Below, piece after piece: positions 1 to 7,530 of a stretch of DNA of 10,603 bases. This stretch comes from Victivallales bacterium. GTDB taxonomy: Bacteria; Verrucomicrobiota; Lentisphaeria; Victivallales; UBA1829. The stretch is from positions 1 through 10,603 of the forward strand of contig JAEEQO010000094.1 in NCBI GenBank assembly GCA_016285335.1, written 5' to 3'. Both the position numbers and the translations under genes were made by a program. Positions within the stretch are counted from its first letter, which is position 1; each line of letters starts with the position of its first letter. Under the pieces are notes generated by a model. It saw nothing but the letters and a program-made list of their open reading frames with translations. It ran no database searches and was not told the DNA's origin.

Positions 1-2
1 AA

Positions 3-395
3 GAGACAGACTGCGTGGATGCGCAGAAGGTTTCGCCGGAGGCGGTCCGGGAGGCCGTTCGCGCGCTCGCCGCGCCGCCGGACTGGGTCCCGTGGTTCCC
101 CGTGATCGACGCCGCCCGCTGCGTGAACTGCGGCAAATGCGCCGACTTCTGCATGTTCGGCGTGTACGAAAAAGTCGACGGCCAGTTCCGCGTCGTGCAT
201 CCCGCGGCGTGCAAGACCGACTGCCCCGCCTGCGCCCGGATCTGCCCCGCAAACGCGATCATCTTCCCGAAGTCCAAAGAAGAACGCCTGAACGGCGCTT
301 TGGACGAACTCGTGAAACCGTCGCCCGCCGATCAGACATCGTTCCGCGAGCGTTTGGAATACCGGAAGAAAGTGCGGCTTTTCCGCGACAGCTGA
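3..395 (+). CDS. Two-cluster [4Fe-4S] ferredoxin, probably 5' partial
   Basis: Small soluble electron carrier. Counting from the GTG at 15 there are two cysteine sets: C36-x2-C39-x2-C42-x3-C46 and C66-x3-C70-x2-C73-x3-C77 followed by Pro. This is the layout of an 8Fe ferredoxin, with the second set slightly off the classical CxxCxxCxxxCP because the first gap is three residues. A PWFPVID segment precedes the first set and an AIIFPK segment follows the second, a combination I associate with a ferredoxin subfamily of planctomycete/verrucomicrobial genomes (from memory). The frame is open to the window edge, so the real start probably lies upstream. GTG at 15 is possible, but only a weak AAGAG at 1-5 precedes it. 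The charged tail carries no export signal, so a cytoplasmic location is expected. It lies 19 bases before the radical SAM gene, which makes it a plausible electron donor to that enzyme (inference). Confidence 0.85.
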   Translation, partial: ETDCVDAQKVSPEAVREAVRALAAPPDWVPWFPVIDAARCVNCGKCADFCMFGVYEKVDGQFRVVHPAACKTDCPACARICPANAIIFPKSKEERLNGALDELVKPSPADQTSFRERLEYRKKVRLFRDS

Positions 396-397
396 AC

Positions 398-402
398 AGG
401 AG
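398..402 (+). promoter_or_regulatory. Ribosome binding site of the radical SAM gene
   Basis: AGGAG lies in the only true intergenic gap of the window (396-414), 12 bases before the ATG at 415. The spacing is long, but no other in-frame start lies closer, so it supports 415. Confidence 0.5.
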
Positions 403-414
403 TTTGAAGCAAGA

Positions 415-1611
415 ATGAGATTATCCGCCATCACTCGGATCATGACCGGATGCTCGTGCCGGGCGCAGCGAAATCTGCTGCGCTTCGCCTGGAACGGGCA
501 TCGCGCGGTGCGTGCGTTCGAACGGCGGATGAAGCGCGGCGAACCGTTCTTCCCGGCGTTCCTGATGCTCTCCATCACGAACCAATGCAACCTGAAGTGC
601 CGCGGCTGCTGGGTCTCGCAGACGAATCCGCCGTGCCGCCTCAGTTCAGCTCAGATGCAGGGGATCGTCGACACCGCCGCTCGCTACAAATCCCGCTTCT
701 TCGGCATCCTGGGCGGCGAACCGCTGTTCCACCCCGACCTCATGACGCTTTTCCGCAACAACCCGAAAGCGTATTTTCAGCTGTACACGAACGGGACGAT
801 GCTGGACGAAAAAACGGCGTCCGAGCTCGCGGAACTCGGCAACGTGACCGCGCTCGTGAGCATCGAAGGGCTGGAGACAGAATCCCGGCGCAGACGAGGC
901 CGCGATGACGTCTTCGCGCGGTCGATGGCGGGGCTTGAAGCAGCCGTGAAGGCCGGACTTTTCACCGGGGTGACCGCGAGCATCAACAGGAAGAATTTCG
1001 ACGAGCTCGTGAGCCGCGAATATCTCGATTTCCTCGTCAGGAAGGGCGTGCACTACATCTGGTACTTCATCTACCGTCCGTGCGGGGTCGATCCCGAGTA
1101 CGAAAACGCCCTCGACCGCGAGCACGTGCTGAAGCTCCGGCAATTTCTGGTGGAACAGCGCCGGACCGCGAAGATTCTGATTCTGGACGCCTACTGGGAC
1201 GCCGACGGACGCGGGCTCTGCCCCGGCGCAATGGGCCTCTCGCATCATATCGCCCCGAACGGTGCGGTGGAGTTCTGCCCGATCATGCAGACCGCCGACG
1301 GCTTCCTGAACGAGGACGCGTCCAATCTCGAGACGATCTTCCAGCAGGGAACGCTTCTGGCAGGTCTGCGGAAGTTCAGCGCGGCACAGGGACGCGACTG
1401 CATGGTCCTGCATTCCCCGCACGAGCTTTGCGATCACCTGAAGTCCAACGGTGCGCAGGATTCCTCCGGGCGCGACGCTTTCTTCCGCGAGCTCGCCGAA
1501 CGTCCTCCGATGTCCTGCCACGACGTCCCCGGCGTCGAGATCCCCGAGCGGGATGCAGCCTACCGGTTCGGAAAACGCAACTACTTCTTCGGATTCGGAG
1601 CCTACGGATGA
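415..1611 (+). CDS. Radical SAM protein with SPASM-like C-terminal cysteines
   Basis: Radical S-adenosylmethionine enzyme of 398 residues. The SAM-cluster motif C58-x3-C62-x2-C65 sits in TNQCNLKCRGCW. It is followed by the GGEP motif (100-103) that binds the SAM amino group, the YTNG strand (124-127) and the SIEG strand (149-152), all in the expected order of the partial TIM barrel. The C-terminal part has C269, a PNGAVEFCP segment (C288), then C329, C339 and C368, resembling a SPASM/twitch auxiliary cluster domain. This suggests a second Fe-S cluster. The substrate cannot be read from the sequence. The next genes concern prenyl diphosphates and terpene cyclisation, so a lipid or terpenoid substrate is attractive, while SPASM enzymes often act on peptides. 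It is not convincingly HpnH, the hopanoid adenosyl enzyme, because the motif surroundings differ. Its stop overlaps the next start as ATGA. Confidence 0.85.
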   Translation: MRLSAITRIMTGCSCRAQRNLLRFAWNGHRAVRAFERRMKRGEPFFPAFLMLSITNQCNLKCRGCWVSQTNPPCRLSSAQMQGIVDTAARYKSRFFGILGGEPLFHPDLMTLFRNNPKAYFQLYTNGTMLDEKTASELAELGNVTALVSIEGLETESRRRRGRDDVFARSMAGLEAAVKAGLFTGVTASINRKNFDELVSREYLDFLVRKGVHYIWYFIYRPCGVDPEYENALDREHVLKLRQFLVEQRRTAKILILDAYWDADGRGLCPGAMGLSHHIAPNGAVEFCPIMQTADGFLNEDASNLETIFQQGTLLAGLRKFSAAQGRDCMVLHSPHELCDHLKSNGAQDSSGRDAFFRELAERPPMSCHDVPGVEIPERDAAYRFGKRNYFFGFGAYG

Positions 1612-3089
1612 ACGAGACGAAACAGACTGTCCCGCAGGACGCCGCCATCCGCGAACGAATCCGCCTCGCCGCCGCCGATCATGTGCGCGCCGCCGGGCTG
1701 AATCCGCCGTTGAGCCTGCATCTTCTGGCGTGTCACGCGGAAAGGATGCTCGCCGCGCTTGATTTGAACGGACGCGGGTTCGACCATTACGCCATGATTG
1801 AGCTGAACAACGCGGTCTGGACGCCGTATTTCCCGCACATCGCACGCAAACAGCGCCTTCTGCTTCTGCCGTTCTGCCTGCGCAAACAGCCCGGCTGCCC
1901 CGCCGCTCACGACGACCTCGGACTGATCTGCCGCAACTGCGGACAGTGCAGTATCCCGAACCTTTCCGCCGAGGCGGACGCGCTCGACATGCCCGTGCTG
2001 GTCGCGGAATCGAGTTCCGCCGTGGCGGACTGGGTGGAACAGGGCGAGATCCAGGCGGTCGTCGGCGTTTCCTGCCTCGAATCGCTCGAAAAATCATTCC
2101 CCGCCATGCTGCGTTCCGCCGTGCCGGGCATCGCCGTCCCCCTGCTCCGCGACGGATGCAAGGACACGGTGTTCGACCCGGACGACCTGAAGCGCGCACT
2201 GGCCGTGCCGCAGGACGCCGAACTGCACGAGTTTTCCTACAGCGCGGTCCGCGGACGGATTGACGCGCTGTTCACGCCGGACGGCATTTCCGCGTTCATC
2301 CCCGACAATCTCCTCCGCGAGGAGGCCGTCCGCGCCCTGAGCGCCCACGGCAAGCATTACCGCCCGAAGATCACGGCAGGCTGCTGGGCGGCCCTGACCG
2401 CGTCCGCGCCTGACCTGCCGGACTATCTGGAACCGGTCGCGCTGGCCGTGGAATGCTTCCACAAGGCGTCGCTGATCCACGACGACATCGAGGACGACGA
2501 TGCGGAACGCTACGGCGAACCAACGTGCCACATGCGCCTCGGTCTCGCGCCCGCGCTGAACCTCGGCGACTACCTGATCGGCCTCGGCTACCGTCTCTTC
2601 TGCCACGAATCCGTGCCGCCGGAAATACGCTCCGAGCTCACCAATGAGGCTGCTGCCGCACATTGCGAGCTTGCGCTCGGTCAGGCGAAGGAATTCGAGG
2701 CGCTGAAGAGAAACGACCTCAAACCGGAAGACTGCCTCGAGATCCACCGTTTGAAGACCGCGCCCGCCTTCCGCGTGGCGCTTTTCGCCGCCGCGATCGC
2801 CGCCGGACGCTTCGACGAGCTCCGCGCGTTGTTCCATTCGTTCTCCGACGAGCTCGGCATGGCGTATCAGCTCTACGACGACCTGGAGGACGAGGGCGAC
2901 AATCCGGCCTCGGCGGTCGATGTGCTCATGAGGGCAAACAACTGGGACCGCGAGGCGGCGCGTGCGGAGACGGCCCGCATGTACCAGGCGCAGCGCGATG
3001 ACATTTACGAACTTCTGGAACAGGTCGGCGACGTGCCGCTGAAGGTCTTCCTGTACCGCCTCGCCGGAAAGGTCCTGAAAGATGTTTGA
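1608..3089 (+). CDS. DUF116 - trans-polyprenyl diphosphate synthase fusion
   Basis: 493-residue fusion. Residues about 83-190 match the DUF116 pattern: LLPFCLR (C90), C97, the C108-x2-C111-x2-C114 group, a VGVSCLESL segment (C156), and VPLLRDGCKDTVFD (C184). DUF116 is uncharacterised, and its cysteines suggest a metal or Fe-S site. Residues about 235-493 are an all-alpha trans-prenyl diphosphate synthase. They show GKHYRP (248-253), the first aspartate-rich motif DDIED (292-296), LNLGDYLIG (318-325), the KT pair (383-384) and the second motif QLYDDLED (421-428). Both Mg-binding motifs are intact, so chain elongation of allylic diphosphate with IPP is expected. Product length is not readable. 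The start at 1608 is chosen because it overlaps the radical SAM stop as ATGA and has GGAG seven bases upstream (1597-1600). The frame is open further upstream, but that part is a shadow of the radical SAM gene. No signal peptide or membrane span is seen. Confidence 0.88.
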   Translation: MNETKQTVPQDAAIRERIRLAAADHVRAAGLNPPLSLHLLACHAERMLAALDLNGRGFDHYAMIELNNAVWTPYFPHIARKQRLLLLPFCLRKQPGCPAAHDDLGLICRNCGQCSIPNLSAEADALDMPVLVAESSSAVADWVEQGEIQAVVGVSCLESLEKSFPAMLRSAVPGIAVPLLRDGCKDTVFDPDDLKRALAVPQDAELHEFSYSAVRGRIDALFTPDGISAFIPDNLLREEAVRALSAHGKHYRPKITAGCWAALTASAPDLPDYLEPVALAVECFHKASLIHDDIEDDDAERYGEPTCHMRLGLAPALNLGDYLIGLGYRLFCHESVPPEIRSELTNEAAAAHCELALGQAKEFEALKRNDLKPEDCLEIHRLKTAPAFRVALFAAAIAAGRFDELRALFHSFSDELGMAYQLYDDLEDEGDNPASAVDVLMRANNWDREAARAETARMYQAQRDDIYELLEQVGDVPLKVFLYRLAGKVLKDV

Positions 3090-3864
3090 CCTCGACTTTC
3101 TGAAGACATGTTCCGCCGGGTTCGCCCGGATGACCGACGAGGCGCAGGAGGCGCTTCGGGGCATCGTGCAGCTCATGCAGAGCCCGCGCGGCCTCTTCCC
3201 GGACCGGAGCGGACGGGAGGACCTGTACTACACGCTGTTCGGGCTGTGCCTGGCGTACGTTTCCGAGGCAAAGATCGACCGCGACACGTGCGAAAAGACG
3301 CTGGAACAGGCCGCGCCCGCGGACCTGGTGCACCGCGCCGCGCTCGCGCACAGCCGGAACCTGCTGAAGCTGATGAAACTGCCCCGCGCGATTCGACATC
3401 TGCCGTTCTCCGCGCCGAAACTCGATTTCCCGGATCTGCCGGATTCGGCGTTTCCGCAGGGCGACCGCTTCTCGCCCTATTCGTGCTTCCTGCGGAACGA
3501 TGCGTCCGCCGATCTGTCGCCGTACCGTCTGCCGGACGGGTTGTACTCCAACCTGAAAGGAAGCTCGGAATACGGCGTGGCGGCGACCGCGGCGGCATTG
3601 TGCCTGCATCCCGACGAAACGACCGCGGCGGCGCTTGCCGGGCTTCAGGCCCCGGACGGCTCGTTCCCCGGCGGCGATCTGCTGTCCGCGGCTGTCGCGC
3701 TGTACGCGCTCAAACGCACGGGGCACAAGGCGAAATACGATGTGCGCGGCTTCCTGAGCGGGTGTTTCCGCCCGGACGGCCTGTTCGGCGCGGTCCCGGG
3801 CGATCCGTCCGGCGACCTGGAATACACGGTTTACGGGCTTCTTGCCATGGGAGCGACGGCATGA
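3082..3864 (+). CDS. Prenyltransferase/squalene-oxidase repeat protein, short toroid
   Basis: 260-residue protein built from repeats typical of the alpha/alpha-toroid of protein prenyltransferase beta subunits and triterpene cyclases. A short G-[LS]-[FY] turn is followed by a helix of small and aromatic residues: GLFPD at about 37, DGLYSN at 152, DGSFPGG at 192 and DGLFGAVPG at 232, the latter leading into EYTVYGLLAMG. The full cyclase signature DxDD is absent, and so are recognisable zinc ligands of protein farnesyltransferases. It may therefore be a non-catalytic or substrate-binding partner of the next gene product. Whole class II cyclases need two toroid domains and this protein is the size of one. 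It begins 8 bases inside the prenyl synthase gene, with AAAGG upstream at 3068-3072, and ends in an ATGA overlap. No signal sequence is visible. A specific role is not assignable. Confidence 0.78.
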   Translation: MFDLDFLKTCSAGFARMTDEAQEALRGIVQLMQSPRGLFPDRSGREDLYYTLFGLCLAYVSEAKIDRDTCEKTLEQAAPADLVHRAALAHSRNLLKLMKLPRAIRHLPFSAPKLDFPDLPDSAFPQGDRFSPYSCFLRNDASADLSPYRLPDGLYSNLKGSSEYGVAATAAALCLHPDETTAAALAGLQAPDGSFPGGDLLSAAVALYALKRTGHKAKYDVRGFLSGCFRPDGLFGAVPGDPSGDLEYTVYGLLAMGATA

Positions 3865-5471
3865 CGGACGCGCTGAAACAATTCATCCTGTCGCACCGCC
3901 GCGAGGACGGCTTCATCGAAGGGCGTCTTTCGAGCTCGGCGGTCTCGACCGCGGTCGCGTGCGTGGCGCTGGAGCTCTTCGGCGGGCACGACGACGCGGT
4001 CGAAGCCGGCCGGAACTGGCTGCTTGCGCACAATAACGCGGACGGCCTGTACGGCGATTCCCCGGAATCTCCGCCCAACCTGACCGCGACCTTCCTTGCC
4101 TACGCCGCACTGCGAAACACCCATGCGGACTCCGTACGCGAAGCGGAAATCTGCTTGAAACAGACATTCGGCGGGCTGGATTTCGACTCGGTCCGCGCCG
4201 GGCTCCTGAAGGAATACGGCAAAGACCTCACGTTCTCCGTGCCGCTGCTCGCGCTCGCGACCGCGTCCGGGTTTTTCCCCGACGCCGCGGACGCCTGGCG
4301 GCGCATGCCGAACTTCCCGTTCGAGGCCGCGGTCCTCCCGGAATCGTGGTTCAAATACCTGAATCTCCCGGTCGTGAGCTACGCCATCCCCGCCCTCATC
4401 TGCGTCGGACTGGCCCAGCTCAAACACCGCCCGAACAAACTCCGCTCGCTTGCCGTGAAAAAAGCGCTCCGCGTGCTTGTCGAAAAACAGCCCGAGGACG
4501 GCGGTTTTCTTGAGGCGGCCCCGCTGACCGGGTTCTGCGTGATCTGCCTCTGCGCCGCCGGGTTGCGCGAACACCCCGCCGCGAAGCTCGCGGTGAACTT
4601 CCTGACGGAAACGCAGCGGGCGGACGGCTCATGGCCAATCGACCGCGATCTGCGCCTGTGGACGACCTCGCTCGCCCTGGACGTCCTCGCGCCCGCGCTG
4701 AACGCGGAGGAAAAGGCGCTCTACCGCACCCGTCTGCTGGCCGCGCAGACCAAGACCGAACACCCCTTCACGCGCTCCGCGCCCGGCGGCTGGGCATGGA
4801 CCACGTATTCCGGCGGCGTGCCCGACGCGGACGACACCTCGGCGGCGCTGATCGCGCTTCACGCGCTGGGCAAGGATGCGTCCGAAGCCGTCTGCAAGGG
4901 CATCGAGTGGCTCCTGGACCTCCAGAACTCCGACGGCGGCATCCCGACCTTCTGCAAGGGCTGGGGGAAGCTGCCGTTCGACCGCAGCTGCCCGGACATT
5001 TCCGCCCACGCCTACAAGGCGTTCTCGCTCTACGAAAACGAACTACCGCCCGCGCTCAAACGCCGCGTGGTCCGCGCGAAAAAAAGAATCGTGCGGTATC
5101 TCCAGCGCGTCCAGCGGCCCGACGGCTCGTTCGTCCCGCTCTGGTTCGGCGACCAGACGAATCCGTCGAAGGAAGCTCCCGAATACGGCAGCGCGGTCGT
5201 GCTGAGCCACCTCGACGGCGCCGATCTGCCGTTCCTGGAGAAGACCCGCGACTATCTGAAGTCGGTCCGGGGTGCGGACGGCCTGTGGAAGACCGTCTGC
5301 GTCTCCGCCCGCTGCGCATCCGCGCTGAAGCTGGACGGAGCGTTCCTGAGCCCCTTTGCGGCGCACCCCGAGGCGCTCCCCGCCGAGCCCATCGGGCTGT
5401 ATTTCGCGCATCTGTGGTACAGCGAGGAGCTGTACGCCCCGATCTTCCTGGCAAAGGCGGTGAACGCATGA
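3861..5471 (+). CDS. Class II terpene cyclase-like protein (squalene-hopene cyclase family fold)
   Basis: 536 residues. The key feature is PDADDTSAAL, where D322-A-D324-D325-T326 is the DxDDT acid motif of protonation-initiated (class II) cyclases. Several QW-type repeats surround it: ADGSWP followed by LWTTSLALDVL (254-276), GGWAW (309-313), LQNSDGGIPTF (354-364), VQRPDGSFVPLWFG (417-430) and GADGLWKT (471-478). A stretch with DRSCPDISAHA (374-384) matches the PDxSA pattern seen in this family. Typical squalene-hopene cyclases are about 630 residues and bacterial class II diterpene cyclases about 500, so the length fits the latter better. The adjacent polyprenyl diphosphate synthase could supply a linear substrate, and no squalene-forming gene is in the window. 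The start at 3861 is set by the ATGA overlap and GGGAG at 3849-3853. There is no signal peptide. The cyclase class is well supported; the substrate is unknown, and loss of activity cannot be excluded. Confidence 0.82.
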   Translation: MTDALKQFILSHRREDGFIEGRLSSSAVSTAVACVALELFGGHDDAVEAGRNWLLAHNNADGLYGDSPESPPNLTATFLAYAALRNTHADSVREAEICLKQTFGGLDFDSVRAGLLKEYGKDLTFSVPLLALATASGFFPDAADAWRRMPNFPFEAAVLPESWFKYLNLPVVSYAIPALICVGLAQLKHRPNKLRSLAVKKALRVLVEKQPEDGGFLEAAPLTGFCVICLCAAGLREHPAAKLAVNFLTETQRADGSWPIDRDLRLWTTSLALDVLAPALNAEEKALYRTRLLAAQTKTEHPFTRSAPGGWAWTTYSGGVPDADDTSAALIALHALGKDASEAVCKGIEWLLDLQNSDGGIPTFCKGWGKLPFDRSCPDISAHAYKAFSLYENELPPALKRRVVRAKKRIVRYLQRVQRPDGSFVPLWFGDQTNPSKEAPEYGSAVVLSHLDGADLPFLEKTRDYLKSVRGADGLWKTVCVSARCASALKLDGAFLSPFAAHPEALPAEPIGLYFAHLWYSEELYAPIFLAKAVNA

Positions 5472-6901
5472 CGGCGCAATTTCTGAACACCATTTTGAAA
5501 ATCCTGGCGGTCGCGGCGGCCTGCCTCGGCCTGTGGCATTACCTCACGTTCACCACGCCGCGCCAGATCGACTACGCGGACCCCGTGCGCGACAAGTCGG
5601 AAAACCGCGTGGTGAAGAAGATGACCACGCAGATCGGCGCGGATTTTAAAAAGTTCGACACGGACGTCTCCGTACAGGATTTCAAGTTCGAATGGCCGTG
5701 TTTCCGCGGACTCGAACGCGACAATCTGGCAAAATTCGACGGACATCTGACCAGGACCTGGGACGAAGCCGGCCCGAAAGCCCTGTGGCGGCAGCCGCTC
5801 GGCGAGGGGTATTCCGGCGCGATCATCGCGGACGGCCGCGTGTACGTGCTGGACTACGTCGAGGAAGATTCTTCCGACGCGCTCCGGTGTTTCGAGCTGT
5901 TCACAGGCACGGAACTCTGGCGGCGCGGCTACAGGAACCCGATCCGGCGCAACCACGGCAAATCCCGCACGATCCCGGCGTATTCCGACGGTGTGGTCGT
6001 CACGCTCGGGCCGGCCGCGCACGTGATGGCCGTGGATGCCGTTTCCGGCGATCTGCTCTGGTCGCGCGACCTGGTGGACGCCTACGGCGCCGAGATTCCG
6101 CAGTGGTACGCCGGGCAGTGCCCCCTGATCGAGGACGGCAAGGTGATCCTCGGCATCGGCGGCGAAAAAGTCCTGATGACCGCGCTCGACCTGAAAACGG
6201 GCGAAACGGTCTGGGAAACGCCGAACGAACACAATCTGAAGATGTCCCACGCATCCGTGCTCTCGACGGAGCTCCTCGGGACGAAGCAGTACATTTACGC
6301 CGGGATCGGCGGCATCGCCGCGAGCGACGTGCAGGGGAATTTGCTCTGGACCTGCACCAAGTGGAAGCCCGCCGTGTGGGCGCCGACTCCGCTGGCGATT
6401 TCGGATGAAAAGCTTTTCCTGACCGCGGGCTACGGCGCGGGGTCCGCCCTCCTCGCCGTGAAGAAGGACGGGGACGTTTTCTCCGCCTCGATCGAACAGG
6501 AATGGAAACCGACGCAGGGACCCGCTTCCGAACAGCAGACCCCGATCCTGATCGGCGACACGATGTTCGCGATCCAGCCGAAGGACGCCGGGGCGCGCCG
6601 CGCGGAGTTCATCGCGGCGGACGTCGCCGCGCTGCCCGAAGTCAAGGCGGAAAGCGGCAAAGACGCGCGGTTCGGACTCGGGCCGTACCTCTACGCGGAC
6701 GGCGCGTTCTGGATCCTGGATGACGAGGGCGTGCTTTCGGTTTACGAATACAAGGACGAACGGTTCGAACGGCTCGCCTCCCACAAGATCCTGCCCGGCG
6801 TGGATTCCTGGGGGCCGATCGCGTTCGCCGGCGGACTGATGATCTTACGTGACAGCACCTCCATGGTGTGTCTCGACTTGCGGAATGAGGTGGAACCATG
6901 A
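5468..6901 (+). CDS. Membrane-anchored PQQ-like beta-propeller protein
   Basis: 477 residues. An N-terminal hydrophobic segment (about 7-26) is an uncleaved anchor or signal, and the rest is predicted outside the cytoplasm. After a linker comes EWPCFRG (75-81), the entry motif of many PQQ-like propellers in the planctomycete/verrucomicrobial group. Blade signatures follow: GYSGAIIADGRVYVLD (114-129), FTGTELWRR (145-153), AVDAVSGDLLWSRDL (188-202), ALDLKTGETVWE (239-250) and a degenerate block to 470. The A-x-D-x-x-[ST]-G-x-x-x-W pattern is what annotation pipelines call PQQ-like or BamB-like. Catalytic ligands of quinoprotein alcohol dehydrogenases are not evident, so an enzymatic role is not claimed. 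It may be a scaffold or redox-partner platform for the Tat-exported proteins downstream. It starts in an ATGA overlap with the cyclase gene and ends in another ATGA. Confidence 0.82.
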   Translation: MTAQFLNTILKILAVAAACLGLWHYLTFTTPRQIDYADPVRDKSENRVVKKMTTQIGADFKKFDTDVSVQDFKFEWPCFRGLERDNLAKFDGHLTRTWDEAGPKALWRQPLGEGYSGAIIADGRVYVLDYVEEDSSDALRCFELFTGTELWRRGYRNPIRRNHGKSRTIPAYSDGVVVTLGPAAHVMAVDAVSGDLLWSRDLVDAYGAEIPQWYAGQCPLIEDGKVILGIGGEKVLMTALDLKTGETVWETPNEHNLKMSHASVLSTELLGTKQYIYAGIGGIAASDVQGNLLWTCTKWKPAVWAPTPLAISDEKLFLTAGYGAGSALLAVKKDGDVFSASIEQEWKPTQGPASEQQTPILIGDTMFAIQPKDAGARRAEFIAADVAALPEVKAESGKDARFGLGPYLYADGAFWILDDEGVLSVYEYKDERFERLASHKILPGVDSWGPIAFAGGLMILRDSTSMVCLDLRNEVEP

Positions 6902-7530
6902 AAATGACACGACGCGAATTTCTTCTCTGGCTGGGCGGCATATGCTCCCTCGGCCTGCTCGGATGGCTTGTGGGGCGCAAACTTCAGACGCCGCCGGAAC
7001 CCGTGGCGGAAACGCCGTTCGTACCGCCGGAATTCGCCGTGCGGCCGAAACATGCGCTGAACGGCGTGAGTTTTCAGGTGGACCGCGCGAAACGCACGAT
7101 CTGCGCCGACCGGGAATCCGACGGCGTGCGCGTGTGGGAATCGCACGGCGAGGACAAGTTCATCGTGCCCGGCGCGGCGTTCCCGCTCGACCTGTCGACG
7201 GACGGCGAGCTCTGGGCGGCGAACATCGGACGCAAGCGGCTGGAACAGCTCGACCCCGCCACGGGACGTTTCATCGCCAGCTGGGAACCACGCGAAGCCT
7301 TCGGCGGCTGCTGCAATCCCGTGCGGTTCGCCGCGCTGCCCGGCGGACGGTTCGTGACCATGGAGAAAGGCGTCCGGCGCGCGTGCGTCTATCTGCCGTC
7401 GGGCGAGCTCGAACGCGTCGTGACGGACAAGCTTTCGGATTCCGAATTCAACTACTACCTCGGCCGCGACGCGGACGGCATGGTCCACCTGTACGACACC
7501 GGCACGAAACAGCACTGGGAGGTCTCATGA
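6898..7530 (+). CDS. Tat-signal NHL-type beta-propeller protein, short
   Basis: 210 residues. The N-terminus MKMTRREFLLWLGG carries a twin-arginine motif (R5-R6, then E-F-L) followed by a hydrophobic stretch to about residue 26, so export in a folded state by Tat is expected, possibly with the signal kept as an anchor. The body is strand-rich with blade-like units: FPLDLSTDGELWAAN (95-109), LEQLDPATGRFIASW (115-129), GGCCNPVRFAALPGGRFVT (136-154) and VYLPSGELERVV (164-175). The CCNP unit resembles NHL-repeat proteins that I recall beside NosR-like Fe-S proteins in related genomes. Those are, as I remember, larger, so this one covers perhaps four blades only. The adjacent C138-C139 pair is notable in an exported protein. 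A strong Shine-Dalgarno sequence (GAGGTGG, 6887-6893) precedes the ATG, which overlaps the preceding stop. The function is unknown. Confidence 0.78.
   Translation: MKMTRREFLLWLGGICSLGLLGWLVGRKLQTPPEPVAETPFVPPEFAVRPKHALNGVSFQVDRAKRTICADRESDGVRVWESHGEDKFIVPGAAFPLDLSTDGELWAANIGRKRLEQLDPATGRFIASWEPREAFGGCCNPVRFAALPGGRFVTMEKGVRRACVYLPSGELERVVTDKLSDSEFNYYLGRDADGMVHLYDTGTKQHWEVS
7517..7522 (+). promoter_or_regulatory. Ribosome binding site of the 82-residue Tat protein gene
   Basis: GGGAGG sits 4 bases before the ATG at 7527 and 7 before the ATG at 7530. It supports one of these two adjacent starts over the later in-frame ATG at 7557, which has no comparable upstream site. Confidence 0.55.

Noticed and set aside
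396..414. Promoter, riboswitch or terminator in the only intergenic gap
   Set aside because: Nineteen bases hold just a ribosome binding site; there is no hairpin and no -10/-35 pair.
415..1611. HpnH, the hopanoid adenosyl radical SAM enzyme
   Set aside because: Tempting because of the cyclase nearby, but the residues around the SAM cluster and the cysteine-rich C-terminus do not fit what I know of HpnH, and no other hpn gene is recognisable.
646..2199. Long open frame on the minus strand (517 codons)
   Set aside because: Its product is arginine/proline-rich without recognisable motifs and lies opposite the radical SAM and DUF116 regions. High GC at third positions creates such shadows.
3861..5471. 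Naming it squalene-hopene cyclase (shc/hpnF)
   Set aside because: DxDDT and QW repeats support the superfamily only; the shorter length and absence of squalene-forming genes leave the substrate open.
5252..6784. Long minus-strand open frame (510 codons) opposite the first propeller
   Set aside because: Low-complexity Arg/Gly-rich translation with no motif; the plus strand here encodes clear cyclase and propeller signatures.
5468..6901. BamB outer-membrane assembly factor or PQQ methanol dehydrogenase
   Set aside because: Propeller blades alone do not show either role. There is no bam context, no clear lipobox cysteine at the N-terminus, and no evident quinoprotein catalytic ligands.
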